Source of the DNA: Candidatus Hydrogenedentota bacterium
GTDB taxonomy: Bacteria > Hydrogenedentota > Hydrogenedentia > Hydrogenedentales > CAILVY01
DNA: 36,782 nt
Direction: 5' to 3'
Assembly: GCA_029565395.1 (NCBI GenBank)
Contig: JAKQOG010000007.1
Location: 1 to 36,782, forward strand
The position numbers and the translations under genes are program-made. The notes beneath the pieces were generated by a model. The model did no database searches and was not told where the DNA came from. It worked only from the letters and a program-made list of their open reading frames with translations. Position 1 is the first letter of the stretch; each line of letters starts with the position of its first letter. This document shows positions 1 to 8,983 of the stretch, piece by piece.

Positions 1-1
1 T

Positions 2-466
2 ATTGAAGGGGAAGGGGCAGAAGGCGAAGAAGGTGAGGGCATGCCCTCCGAAGGTCTCATTGAAGGAGAAGAGAGCGAGGGCATGCCCTCCGAAGGTTTA
101 CCGGAGGAGGGTCAAACAGAAGGCATAACCGAAGGCTCCATTGAGGGCGAGGGAATAAGCGAAGGAGAAGGCCAAATCGAATATCACACCGCGGACCAGA
201 ATGGCGACCATCACATCAGCCTCTGCGAACTCCTCCGCGTTATCCAGCTCTACAATATCCGCGCGTATCATTGCCAAGCGGGCACCGAAGACGGCTACGC
301 CCCAGGTGCAGGAGAAGACCACGCCTGTATACCTCACGCCAGCGACTACAAACCTCAAGACTGGTACATCGGATTACTTGAACTCCTCCGCCTCATCCAA
401 TTCTACAATTCCGGCGGATATCACTTATGTGAAGGAAGCGAAGACGGTTTTTGCCCCGGTCCGTAG
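2..466 (+). CDS. C-terminal part of an EG-rich linker / dockerin-like secreted protein (5' truncated)
   Basis: The frame is open from base 2 and has no believable start, so this is the last 154 residues of a longer protein. Residues 1-60 are a low-complexity linker of Glu-Gly-X repeats, including two copies of EGMPSEGL encoded by near-identical DNA at about 36-56 and 79-99. Two related units of about 40 residues follow. The first begins DQNGDHHISLCELLRVIQ, which looks like an EF-hand/dockerin calcium loop plus helix, and ends in CQAGTEDGYAPG. The second has LLELLRLIQFYNSGGYH and ends EDGFCPGP, but its loop (DYKPQDWYIG) has lost most acidic ligands. The protein is probably extracellular or surface-attached, and the paired units probably anchor or bind a partner. 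The catalytic or binding part lies outside the window. I recall this tail as common in Hydrogenedentota proteins; that is memory, not a search. Confidence 0.75.
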   Translation: MEGEGAEGEEGEGMPSEGLIEGEESEGMPSEGLPEEGQTEGITEGSIEGEGISEGEGQIEYHTADQNGDHHISLCELLRVIQLYNIRAYHCQAGTEDGYAPGAGEDHACIPHASDYKPQDWYIGLLELLRLIQFYNSGGYHLCEGSEDGFCPGP

Positions 467-635
467 GAAGCCTCGCTCAAAAAACACATCGCAATGCACT
501 GGAATCTAAGGAAGAAGTCGTCAGTGTAACGCGCCATGATTGCATCGCGGCGCGCATACTGCAGGCAGAGGCTGGCTGGCAGAGGCAAAATGATTCTTCC
601 GTGCGGCACGCCTTCCTTCACCTTGCGCCACACGC

Positions 636-2132
636 CTAGATCGTCTCTGGCACGGAAAAGGGTTCGCGGCAGGCGCAGGAGAGCAAGCGGTTGGCTTCAT
701 CGTCATTAATGAATTTCTCTGCTTGCGCATCATAGGCGAGCGCACGTCCCAAGCGGTACGTGTTTTCGTCGAGATTCATATCGGTGACGTCGGTTAAATG
801 CTGTTTCATGCTTCCCCACGCTTCGCCCGCCATGGCATCATCATCCAGAAGTGATGGCGAATGCGTGAAAGACATGTCCTCGCCCAATCGGTACGAGATG
901 TTTCCCAAGTGGCAAAGCATGGAAGTCAAATGGCCCTCGACAATTTCCGACTTCAAGTCCTCGCGTTTCCGGCTTCGCACACACTCGATGAAATTGGCGA
1001 AGTGCAACTGTTGCGGGTCCACGCTGGGAGCGTCCGAGGGGACATCGACCCGTTTGCCTGTGAGCGTGACCTTCTTTTGGGTCTCTGCCGCATCCACTTC
1101 CGGCAAGGGTTCGCTGGTGTTCTTTCCCTTTGGATAGAAACGCCCATGCTTAATCACGCCGCCGGTTGTGTAGAATTCATTGGTTACCTTGGTTGTTCTG
1201 TCATCAACCAGCCCGCGATCTTCAAAGAAGATCTTCGCTTCGCCGAAGTCGATTATGGTCAATTGCGTATTTGGCGTCTGGCCTTGATCCTTGTATCCAA
1301 AACGGCCTCCCAGACTGATCACACGCTGCGGCGCGGCGCCTTCCGGCATGGCCCAACGGGCAATGTCCATCTGATGCACACCCTGGTTGCCGATTTCACC
1401 ACAGCCGAAGTCCCAGAACCAGTGCCAGTTATAGTGGACGAGGTTCTCGTGATAGGGTTGCTGAGGCGCCGGACCGAGCCAAAGGTTGAAATCCAATCCC
1501 TGGGGCGGCTCTTTGGGAGCTTTAACGCCGATGCTCTGCCGTGGCTTGCTCGCATAGCCGTAGGCCACCAGCAGTTTGCCATACTTGCCGCTGCGAATTG
1601 CCGCCATCTGGTTGATGAATGCCGGATTGGAACGGTTTTGTGTGCCATGCTGCACGATACGGTCAAACTTACGGGCTGCTTCGATCAATCTGCGTCCTTC
1701 GAGAATGGTGTGGCTGCACGGCTTCTCTACATAGACGTCCTTGCCCGCCTGGCACGACCAAATGGCCAAGAGCGTGTGCCAGTGATCCGGCGAGGCTATC
1801 GATACCGCATCGATGTCCTTGTCGTTAAGCGCTTCGCGCAGGTCCTGTATGCACTTGGGCGTGTTGCCGGCCTTCTCCTGCACAAATTTTTGCCGCGCTG
1901 CAAACAGCCGGGAATCGGGATCCGCCAGATAGGCGATTTCCACCTGATCTTTCATGGCACAATAGGCGGCCAGATGCTCCTGCCCCCGGGAATTAATTCC
2001 CGCCACCGCGATCCGAATCCGATCATTGGCTCCCAACACCCGCGCCGAGGCCTTTGTTCCCGCCAGTGTAAAGGCAGCCGTCAAACCGGCTGCCGCGCTA
2101 TGCTTTAAAAAGGTACGCCGTGTCTGTTTCAT
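636..2132 (-). CDS. Gfo/Idh/MocA family oxidoreductase with twin-arginine signal
   Basis: This 498-residue NAD(P)-dependent sugar or polyol oxidoreductase is predicted to be exported folded by the Tat system. The N-terminus has a twin-arginine motif (RRTFLK, residues 5-10), a hydrophobic Ala-rich stretch and an AxA-like cleavage region near residue 30. The Rossmann segment follows (IRIAVAGINSRGQEHL), then SIASPDHWHTLLA and the family EKP motif in GKDVYVEKPCSHT, whose Lys normally sits at the active site. The C-terminal half carries the alpha/beta substrate domain. A Shine-Dalgarno-like GGGAG lies about 9 bases before the ATG. The gene starts 12 bases after the beta-propeller gene ends, so the two probably form one transcript. 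Such exported dehydrogenase-like proteins are abundant in Planctomycetes and related phyla. The substrate cannot be told from sequence. Confidence 0.9.
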   Translation of the reverse strand: MKQTRRTFLKHSAAAGLTAAFTLAGTKASARVLGANDRIRIAVAGINSRGQEHLAAYCAMKDQVEIAYLADPDSRLFAARQKFVQEKAGNTPKCIQDLREALNDKDIDAVSIASPDHWHTLLAIWSCQAGKDVYVEKPCSHTILEGRRLIEAARKFDRIVQHGTQNRSNPAFINQMAAIRSGKYGKLLVAYGYASKPRQSIGVKAPKEPPQGLDFNLWLGPAPQQPYHENLVHYNWHWFWDFGCGEIGNQGVHQMDIARWAMPEGAAPQRVISLGGRFGYKDQGQTPNTQLTIIDFGEAKIFFEDRGLVDDRTTKVTNEFYTTGGVIKHGRFYPKGKNTSEPLPEVDAAETQKKVTLTGKRVDVPSDAPSVDPQQLHFANFIECVRSRKREDLKSEIVEGHLTSMLCHLGNISYRLGEDMSFTHSPSLLDDDAMAGEAWGSMKQHLTDVTDMNLDENTYRLGRALAYDAQAEKFINDDEANRLLSCACREPFSVPETI

Positions 2133-2144
2133 CGGGGCATCTCC

Positions 2145-3530
2145 CTATCGTTTCAACTGGATGGATTTCGCCGGAATGCAGATCAGATCGGTTGACGTAT
2201 GACCATTGCGCTCAACGCGGCAAAGGGTATAGACCGAACCGTCTTTCCCAACCGCGATAGAATTAACATATAGCGGCCGTTGGCCATCGGGCATGAAGAC
2301 CGCGCCATGGTCGATATACTTGGCGGCGGGAATGTCGTAGGTGATCACGTGCAGGTTTTCCAGCCCCTTAGCCTCGCCCTTGCCTGTCGTGTCTTTGCCC
2401 GTCACCCGTTTACCGTTCTCATAGATGGGGCCGCCGGTGAGATAATAGAGCGTCCGCCCGTCGGGGCCTAATGTGAAACCGAGATAGCCATAGCTGAACT
2501 GGTCAAACATACCGCAGCGCTTCGATGGTAAGGAAGTCAGCCGTTCCAACACTTCGACCTGCTCGGCCTTCGGATCGAACCGGAACAAATATCCCGAGTT
2601 GCCATGCACGCCATAAAACGATTTCTCTGACGCGTACCAGACCACTTGGCGCCAGTTGTAGCCCATGTGACCTGAGTTGCTCGGGTCGTACAGGCCGAAG
2701 TAATCCTTCTTCATCGTGTCCCCCTTCACCGTCTCAAGGGTCTGAAGGCTGTAGTCGTAGTGGATGATCGCGCCGTCGCCCGTGCTGAAATACACGGCAC
2801 CATCGTCCGGATTGACCGCAATGGAGCGGCAGATGGTCCGGTAACGGTCCCCCTTGCCGTTTTCACCATCGCGAAACATCGAACCCAAATCTTTCATCTC
2901 TTTCGTAGCCACGTCGTACGTGACGAAATCACCCGACGGCCACATGAGGCCATAGAGCCGGCCCCGCTGGACATCCATGCTCATGGCGATAATGCCCTCG
3001 CCCTGCTTGGCGATTCCAAAATCCTCCGTCTTGCCGCTGGCAGGATCGTACGCCAGAAAATGCCCGCCCTGATACGGCTTCCAGCCTTCCGGCGGCGGCC
3101 CAATCACCTCCATGTCGTTAAGGATTACATAGTAGCCGTCATGTGTACTGAAGTAGAGTTTTCCTTGATACTCCCAGAAACAGCAATGGATTTTGCCCTG
3201 CGCCACGGCCTTCATGTCTTTCTCACCGCACATTTCCGTTAAATCGCCGATGGTGGTGATCTTCTTCGATGCCGGATCGAAACAAAACATCCGCCCGGCC
3301 ACGTCATGGACGGTCGTACAGAGCACATAGTAAATCTTTCCGTCACTGCCTGTGCTCATGCCGTTGTAGGTGTCATGCCCTTCCTTGAAACCGGAGTCAT
3401 AAACATCCGCCATCAACTTCGGCGGATCCTCCACGGAACCCGCCGCCATTGCGCTTCCAGCCACCTGGAGAACAGCAACTAACGACATGCGCCACATCAG
3501 ACGATTCATATGCTTTCGTTTCATATTCAT
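2145..3530 (-). CDS. Secreted beta-propeller-like protein
   Basis: This is a 461-residue protein. The frame is open upstream to 3590, but the ATG at 3530 is preferred. It follows GAGG at a suitable distance and starts directly on a signal peptide: KRKH basic region, hydrophobic core, cleavage near GSAMA-AG around residue 30. The mature part repeats short beta-rich units of the form G-K/R-I/L-Y-Y/F-x-T/S (GSDGKIYYVLCTT, YQGKLYFSTHDGYY, DGAVYFSTGDG, DGRTLYYLTGGP, DGSVYTLCRV). These are typical blades of a seven- or eight-bladed propeller, akin to SMP-30/Kelch-like folds. No catalytic motif is visible. It lies immediately upstream of the TAT oxidoreductase gene, so a joint role in periplasmic or extracellular carbohydrate handling is plausible. 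That role is inference. Confidence 0.8.
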   Translation of the reverse strand: MNMKRKHMNRLMWRMSLVAVLQVAGSAMAAGSVEDPPKLMADVYDSGFKEGHDTYNGMSTGSDGKIYYVLCTTVHDVAGRMFCFDPASKKITTIGDLTEMCGEKDMKAVAQGKIHCCFWEYQGKLYFSTHDGYYVILNDMEVIGPPPEGWKPYQGGHFLAYDPASGKTEDFGIAKQGEGIIAMSMDVQRGRLYGLMWPSGDFVTYDVATKEMKDLGSMFRDGENGKGDRYRTICRSIAVNPDDGAVYFSTGDGAIIHYDYSLQTLETVKGDTMKKDYFGLYDPSNSGHMGYNWRQVVWYASEKSFYGVHGNSGYLFRFDPKAEQVEVLERLTSLPSKRCGMFDQFSYGYLGFTLGPDGRTLYYLTGGPIYENGKRVTGKDTTGKGEAKGLENLHVITYDIPAAKYIDHGAVFMPDGQRPLYVNSIAVGKDGSVYTLCRVERNGHTSTDLICIPAKSIQLKR

Positions 3531-3681
3531 GGTCAACGCCTCATTTGTATAGATGGACTTTATACGTTTCCAGCAGCGTCCAAACACCACTGGCCTTTAT
3601 TGGTCTCACATTCTCTTTCTTAACTCCGTAATTCTCCGTCAAACCAGATTATTGCATATCTGCATCGTCCAAATTAAACGT

Positions 3682-6600
3682 CTATAGGGAGATCTGTTCA
3701 GACATTTTTTTCAGGGAAATCCCATTGAATTCATACGGTTCCAGGGTGACGGCCAAGTGGTCACCCCGCCGCGTAAAGGCGTGCACGGCCCCAACCTCAA
3801 GTGTAATCGGCTGTTGATCCCATTTCGCGGGGTCCCATGTCCAAACAAGCCGCATGAGTTCACCATTATTTGCGGGGAACCGGTTTCCGGATTCGAGATT
3901 GACCAGGAAGCCTTCCGGCGATGCTTTTCCCATAACCGTGCGTTTGGCCACAGAGGCGGTAATGCCGGGGCGTGCTTCTTTCCAGGAAAATCCCTGTTGG
4001 GGCGCATTGTGCACCAGCAGGGCCGCCCGGCCAAGGGACACGCCATCCGGGGTTTCATAACGCAGCGCCAGTTCACCGGTGTACATTTTGTCCGTAAGCT
4101 TGGGAGGCATGGTTGGCTGAAACAGGAACCGGACGCGGCTCCGGGGCGCATATTGATACCCGCCGGGAAGAGTGCCTTCGAGCGTTCCACCACCCGCCTT
4201 GACCTTTACCGGCACAATACCTCCTTCGTCTTCCCCGGAATCGGGCACAATCACCCAGGCCTGATCTCCACCGATGGTTCGCGACCAGGGGGCTTTGCGG
4301 TCGCCGAACCAGAATTCACTGTCAGAGGTTAAATTGGCTCCGCTCACCATCAGGAGGCGCCCTCCTTCCGCGGGAACGGCTGGTGTGATGCTGAACAGCA
4401 CGGGCGATCCAAAAATCGGGCATGGCTTTGAGTCTGCCCCATCCAAAATGCCATCGCTGTCAGAATCCGGATTCCGGGGATCGGTCTCGCCGTCATCCAC
4501 GCTCCCGTTGCGGTTGGCGTCTTCCACGCCGTCCGGCAACCCGTCGCCATCGGTGTCAGGATTCCGGTAATCGGTCTCGCCAGGATCGGCGTTCCCGTTG
4601 TCGTTATTATCCTCGGTGCCGTCAGGCAAACCATCCTCATCGCTGTCCGAATACTCCCTGCGCGCATTCGCCAGCCAACTAAAAAGTTTTCCGGCAAACG
4701 TGCGCTCGTCTTCGCCCCGAAGGGCATCGCTTTGCAGGGGGGTGGGCGCCGCAATTAAGGCAATGCGCCCCAAGCCGTATTCCCTGGCCACGAATACAGC
4801 CCCTACGCCGGTCACGCCGCCCGGTTCCAGGGCATACCCCTTTTCCGCGCCGATGGCGCATCCTTTGGTGATGAGGAAATCCCGCCAATAGCGCACCAGC
4901 CGTTTTTCACCGGCCACTTCGAATCGTCCGTTCACCTCAATGCCGGTATAGATGCGGATAGCCAGTGGACTCAGCCACTGCGCCAGCCCCCGCATCCGCT
5001 CATTTTCAAGATATTGCCCCAGAAAAAGCAGCGAGCCGCCTTGCGCGACATAGTCGAGCACCGCCTGCCGTGTGAGCGCTCCTTGTGCCGCCGCCGCCGC
5101 ATTTAACACCACCACGGCGTACCTGTCCAGGGATTCATGATAGGGGCTGGAGGCTTCACGATGGGCAAAGTAATACGGCGGGCCTGCCAGCATATCCGCC
5201 AGTGCGCGCAATTTTCGCGGGTCAGACGGATCACGGAGGGATTCCTGGCGTTCGTCCGGCCAAATCCAGAGTATGGTATCCGGCGCGGGCCGTCCCGGCG
5301 TGACACTCACCCGAATCAAGCCTGTATTCCAGGCGGTACGCGCTTCTTTTGGCGAAAGCTTCACCTGTAATTCGCCTCCCGTGGCCTGTGCAGGAGAATA
5401 CCGGGCCGGATCCACGCCCATATAGACATAGCCCGGACCCTGCCCGCTCAGGGGGGAAATGCGCAGCCAAGGAAGCGATTTTTGGTTAAAAGCAATTTGC
5501 CATGGGGCGGATTCGCCATTGTGAATATGAATGCGCAAGGTCTGAATTTCACGGCCCATTGCATCTTCTCTAAACTCCACCAAAGGCCGCGTTTCCAGCC
5601 AGGGGGTCGGCGCGGTGGAATCCGGATCAGACCCATCCGGCAGGCCGTCATGGTCGGAATCCGGGTCATCGGGGGACGAGCCGATGCGCACTTCTTCTGA
5701 ATCCGTGAGACTGTCGGCATCGGCGTCCGAAGGTATCACGAAAGCAGAAGGAATGAGGGCAATATCCGCCACCCATCCGCTTTGCAGTGCCATAAAATTT
5801 AACGATTTTGCATTGGATACATCCACGGCGTGGAGCCGGTTGCCTTCACCCAGGAACAATCCTTCCCCGGTCCAGCGCATCACCCGGATGGGGTCTTCAT
5901 AGTCTACCGAGTGATCGCCGCGCACGCCCTTTGGCCAGATCTCAAGGCGGTTGTCGAGGGCGGCAGCAATATCCTGGCCGTCGGGTGAAACAGTCAGATG
6001 AAATTGTTGCGAGACTCCCGCCACCGCGTATTCCACCTTTTGAAGGAATGCATCATTTTCCACTGCGGCAAAAGTAGCCTGGGCAAAGTCCGTGCCCCGC
6101 GTGCGGGTTGCAATCCACACCCCGGTCTCCATCGCGGGACAGAGGGCGGAGGAGCCCGGTTGCGCAATCCCGGCGATTTCCACAGGATCTCCCAGCGGCG
6201 CGAAGGTGGTGGTATTGAGCGCATATACCCAGGAAGCGGTTTCCCCGGCGGGTGTACTCAAGGAGAACCCGGTTACCGCCACAAAGAGCCACTTCTTATC
6301 TCTACTCAAAGCCATTCCTGCCGGATGGGATTCAGGAGTGAGTTCAAGCGAACAAAACCGGATATTCTCCTGCTGAAGTTGACCGGTATGACTGTTGCCG
6401 ATCATCAACGCGGGTTCGCCTGCGGAACCCCTGGCGTATAGCGCCACCACCAGATCGTTATCTCCCAAAAGGACGGCGTCAAGGGGCTTTCCCGGAAGAT
6501 TCCAACGTATCGCGGGCCGGGCAAGCCGCTTGTTTTTCGGCGGAGGCCAGGGCAGCAGCTCCACTTTTCCCTGCGGCGCATCAGATGGGACCTCTTTCCA

Positions 6601-7050
6601 TCCTAAAAGCACCAGCGAGTCTCCTGTTTTGCCCGGATCGTTAAAAATTCCCGCCGACCGTTCTTTCCACCCAATTTCGGAACGGCGCCGCACCTCCAAA
6701 AGCCGTTCAAACGGCTGTGTCGAGAAATCAGAGATAAATGTGCGGGTATTTATGTCTTCGCGGCTTCCCGTGATTCCGGATGCCGTAACCCCCACAATCG
6801 CATGGCTGTAATCCGGGGTGAGCAAAAGAGGACCGGTCAGTTCGCCGCCTTCCAATGCCTGAACGCCCGGAAGGGGAGCGGGGCGGTGCATGGCCACGCT
6901 GTGCACATAGATTTTGGCGGCTTCCCGGGCTGCGGAAAGCCCCTGACTCACTACGATCAATCGCTGCGCACCGGCGTGTTCCATGGCAAGCAACAGAACA
7001 AGCGCGGCGAACATGATCCCGCAAGGATGATTACACCGAAGTTTCACCAA
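3682..7050 (-). CDS. Large secreted multidomain protein with thrombospondin-3-like repeats and IPT/TIG-like domain
   Basis: This protein is about 1122 residues. The first codon at 7050 is TTG. GTG at 7047 or ATG at 7014 are alternatives, and all retain a signal peptide core (MFAALVLLLAMEH, cleavage near AGAQ). Residues about 60-430 look like a beta-propeller of WD/YVTN type. Residues about 440-480 and 800-872 hold calcium-binding thrombospondin type 3-like repeats (DADADSLTDSEE, DSDEDGLPDGTED, DTDGDGLPDGVED, DSDSDGILDGADS), the second block in units of about 36 residues ending GETDxRNPD. Between them lies a region resembling a class I glutamine-amidotransferase/ThuA-like fold (DRYAVVVLNAAAAAQG, VAQGGSLLFLGQYL) without an evident catalytic triad. 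An IPT/TIG-like Ig domain begins near residue 880 (ITPAVPAEGGRLLMVSGANL). It is probably extracellular. Function is unknown. Confidence 0.8.
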   Translation of the reverse strand: MVKLRCNHPCGIMFAALVLLLAMEHAGAQRLIVVSQGLSAAREAAKIYVHSVAMHRPAPLPGVQALEGGELTGPLLLTPDYSHAIVGVTASGITGSREDINTRTFISDFSTQPFERLLEVRRRSEIGWKERSAGIFNDPGKTGDSLVLLGWKEVPSDAPQGKVELLPWPPPKNKRLARPAIRWNLPGKPLDAVLLGDNDLVVALYARGSAGEPALMIGNSHTGQLQQENIRFCSLELTPESHPAGMALSRDKKWLFVAVTGFSLSTPAGETASWVYALNTTTFAPLGDPVEIAGIAQPGSSALCPAMETGVWIATRTRGTDFAQATFAAVENDAFLQKVEYAVAGVSQQFHLTVSPDGQDIAAALDNRLEIWPKGVRGDHSVDYEDPIRVMRWTGEGLFLGEGNRLHAVDVSNAKSLNFMALQSGWVADIALIPSAFVIPSDADADSLTDSEEVRIGSSPDDPDSDHDGLPDGSDPDSTAPTPWLETRPLVEFREDAMGREIQTLRIHIHNGESAPWQIAFNQKSLPWLRISPLSGQGPGYVYMGVDPARYSPAQATGGELQVKLSPKEARTAWNTGLIRVSVTPGRPAPDTILWIWPDERQESLRDPSDPRKLRALADMLAGPPYYFAHREASSPYHESLDRYAVVVLNAAAAAQGALTRQAVLDYVAQGGSLLFLGQYLENERMRGLAQWLSPLAIRIYTGIEVNGRFEVAGEKRLVRYWRDFLITKGCAIGAEKGYALEPGGVTGVGAVFVAREYGLGRIALIAAPTPLQSDALRGEDERTFAGKLFSWLANARREYSDSDEDGLPDGTEDNNDNGNADPGETDYRNPDTDGDGLPDGVEDANRNGSVDDGETDPRNPDSDSDGILDGADSKPCPIFGSPVLFSITPAVPAEGGRLLMVSGANLTSDSEFWFGDRKAPWSRTIGGDQAWVIVPDSGEDEGGIVPVKVKAGGGTLEGTLPGGYQYAPRSRVRFLFQPTMPPKLTDKMYTGELALRYETPDGVSLGRAALLVHNAPQQGFSWKEARPGITASVAKRTVMGKASPEGFLVNLESGNRFPANNGELMRLVWTWDPAKWDQQPITLEVGAVHAFTRRGDHLAVTLEPYEFNGISLKKMSEQISL

Positions 7051-7126
7051 ATGGATCCCTGTTTTATACCGGGGTTATTTGTTGTAAACGAGTGTACGGG
7101 AGCGCCCCGCTCTGATGCAATGCGTT

Positions 7127-7822
7127 TCAGCAATATATGATGGAGGCATCAGGGGGACAAAGACCATGCTGAATCGATAACGTAGCAAGGCGCCGCAAAC
7201 TATCGGCCTCTTGACTGGCCATGCGGTAATGAAAATACGAGGCTGCCCCTGCCTCCTCCGCCATCCCTTCCTGTTGGGCCTGGGCAAGAATCCGCCGTAA
7301 TTGTGGGTAGGGCGCGCGGGAACGGCAAACCCAAATGAACAGCACCATGGGCAAATCCGTGCGCTCGCGCCACATCACGCCAAGATCGTAATGATAAGGG
7401 TGCGTTTCCGCAGAACACGGGGGGGCGTCATGCACAAGTACCGCATCACACGACTCCTGATCGGAGGCTAATGGCAGATCGAGCACAATCGCCCATTCGC
7501 GCAGATGCTCCGCGCCTGAATCGGCCCGGAGGGAAGAAAGGCGGTCCAACGGCACACTTGAATTGATCCGCGCGCATCCGGTTTCCTGTTCCGCGGCCAG
7601 ACATATGCCCGGAATAACGCGGCAGCCCGGTTGTTCAAGCGCAACGAACGGCGGCAACAGAGCAGCATCCATGACCCCCTGGGCAAATTGATCTTTCAAC
7701 TCCTGAACCGGACTTTTAATAAATTCCACTGCCGGAGAATCCGCCAATCCCATTACCAGCGGACGAAGACAGGCCAGGGGCGGCGCCCCAATGCGAATGC
7801 GGTGTATATCCATCAAGTTCAT
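7127..7822 (-). CDS. MqnA/MqnD-like (chorismate dehydratase superfamily) protein, divergent
   Basis: This is a 231-residue protein, short for MqnA, which is usually about 270-290. The N-terminus IHRIRIGAPPLACLRPLVMGL follows the family pattern RIGxxxYLNxxPLxxGL. The best conserved part is PYHYDLGVMWRERTDLPMVLFIWVCR, matching the family's YDLGExWxxWTGLPFVFAxW. MqnA makes 3-enolpyruvyl-benzoate from chorismate in the futalosine route to menaquinone. Here the usual YLN is replaced by LACL, and the Ser/Thr-rich TSV motif after LxLD reads ADSGAEHLRE, so substrate-binding residues seem lost. No other mqn gene is nearby. It may be a degenerate paralogue with another ligand or an inactive relative. 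Family membership is fairly likely; enzymatic activity is doubtful. Confidence 0.6.
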   Translation of the reverse strand: MNLMDIHRIRIGAPPLACLRPLVMGLADSPAVEFIKSPVQELKDQFAQGVMDAALLPPFVALEQPGCRVIPGICLAAEQETGCARINSSVPLDRLSSLRADSGAEHLREWAIVLDLPLASDQESCDAVLVHDAPPCSAETHPYHYDLGVMWRERTDLPMVLFIWVCRSRAPYPQLRRILAQAQQEGMAEEAGAASYFHYRMASQEADSLRRLATLSIQHGLCPPDASIIYC

Positions 7823-7947
7823 GCGTTTATTCTCAACGCTGCCCGCCCGGAAATCAATTTATGCAGAAATTGGGAACGCATAGAGTTAAATGGGTACTAT
7901 ATCTTCCTCAATGGTCCGTTAACCGTTGTTTTGAAGGGAGAGACCGG

Positions 7948-8886
7948 ATGTTGGTGTTATTATTGAATATGCTGGTGCTCGCGGCGGAAGAACCGGTGGA
8001 AAAACAAGTGGCGGTAAACGAAATCCATTTGCGTGATCCCTTCGTACTCCCGGTTCCTGAAGAAAAGAAATACTACATTTTCGGCACAGGTTTTCAAGGT
8101 CTTCCGGATGGCCCGGGTTTTGCCACCTATTGGAGTTCGGACCTCGTCACGTGGCATGGGCCGCATGCGGTGTTCCGGCGTCCGGAAGGATTTTGGGGAA
8201 CCCGCGATTATTGGGCGCCGGAAGTACACCGCTATCAGGGAAAGTATTACATGTTTGCGTCGTTTTGCGCGAAAAGAGCTGTTCGCGCCACGCAAATTCT
8301 TGTGGCGGACACCCCGGCGGGCCCTTACCGCCTGCATAGTGATGGCCCGGTCACCCCGAAGGATTGGTTTTGCCTTGACGGCACGTTATATCTCGATCCG
8401 GAGGGAAAACCCTGGATCGTCTTCTGTCATGAGTGGGTGCAAATTCATGATGGCGAAATTTGCGCGCAGCGGCTCAGCAAAGATTTGCGGCATGCGAAAG
8501 GCAAACCAACAACATTGTTTAAGGCAAGCGATGCCCCGTGGGTGGGGGAGATGGGCTTTGGCACTCCCAAGGCCGGGTTTATCACGGACGGCCCCTTTCT
8601 CTTCCGCGCCAAGGATGGCGCGCTTCTGATGCTGTGGTCCAGTTTTGGCAAAGATCGCCGGTACAAACAGGCAGTCGCGCGCAGCGCTTCGGGAAAATTG
8701 GAGGGGCCGTGGACACACCCCGATAAACCGATTTTTGAGGATGACGGCGGCCATGGGATGATTTTCCAGACCTTCGACGGGCAAACCCTGCTCAGCCTGC
8801 ATCAACCAAACAATAACCCTAAAGAGCGCCCCCGGTTCTTTACCGTGGAGGAAGATCGCGGCAGCCTGAAGCTGACGCCAAAGTAA
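7948..8886 (+). CDS. Glycoside hydrolase family 43-like protein
   Basis: This is a 312-residue protein. The frame opens at 7861, but the ATG at 7948 is chosen because GGGAGAG precedes it at a proper distance and it begins a short signal peptide (MLVLLLNMLVLAA). The five-bladed propeller of GH43 is recognisable: LRDPFVLP with the catalytic-base Asp near residue 30, RDYWAPEVHRYQGKYYMFAS, LDGTLYLDPEGKPWIVFCHE with the pKa-modulating Asp near 144, TDGPFLFRAKDGALLMLWSS, and GGHGMIFQTFDGQTLLSLHQPN. The usual general-acid Glu of EGP motifs aligns with Asp in TDGPFLF, as I recall for a GH43 subgroup. Likely substrates are arabino- or xylo-oligosaccharides or other plant/algal glycans. It is divergent from the MqnA-like gene and convergent with the GHL10 gene. 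Confidence 0.85.
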   Translation: MLVLLLNMLVLAAEEPVEKQVAVNEIHLRDPFVLPVPEEKKYYIFGTGFQGLPDGPGFATYWSSDLVTWHGPHAVFRRPEGFWGTRDYWAPEVHRYQGKYYMFASFCAKRAVRATQILVADTPAGPYRLHSDGPVTPKDWFCLDGTLYLDPEGKPWIVFCHEWVQIHDGEICAQRLSKDLRHAKGKPTTLFKASDAPWVGEMGFGTPKAGFITDGPFLFRAKDGALLMLWSSFGKDRRYKQAVARSASGKLEGPWTHPDKPIFEDDGGHGMIFQTFDGQTLLSLHQPNNNPKERPRFFTVEEDRGSLKLTPK

Positions 8887-8983
8887 TATTCCCGGAAACA
8901 AGGGAGATAAGACCTTAGACTTTAGTTCCAAAAATAAACAAGAGAGTTGATCTGTCAGGAGTTTTCTGTAAAAGCCATTCCAA

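Noticed and set aside
861..2108. Long plus-strand open frame opposite the Gfo/Idh/MocA gene
   Set aside because: It is fully antisense to a well-supported gene and has no family motif or ribosome site; it arises from GC-rich codon use.
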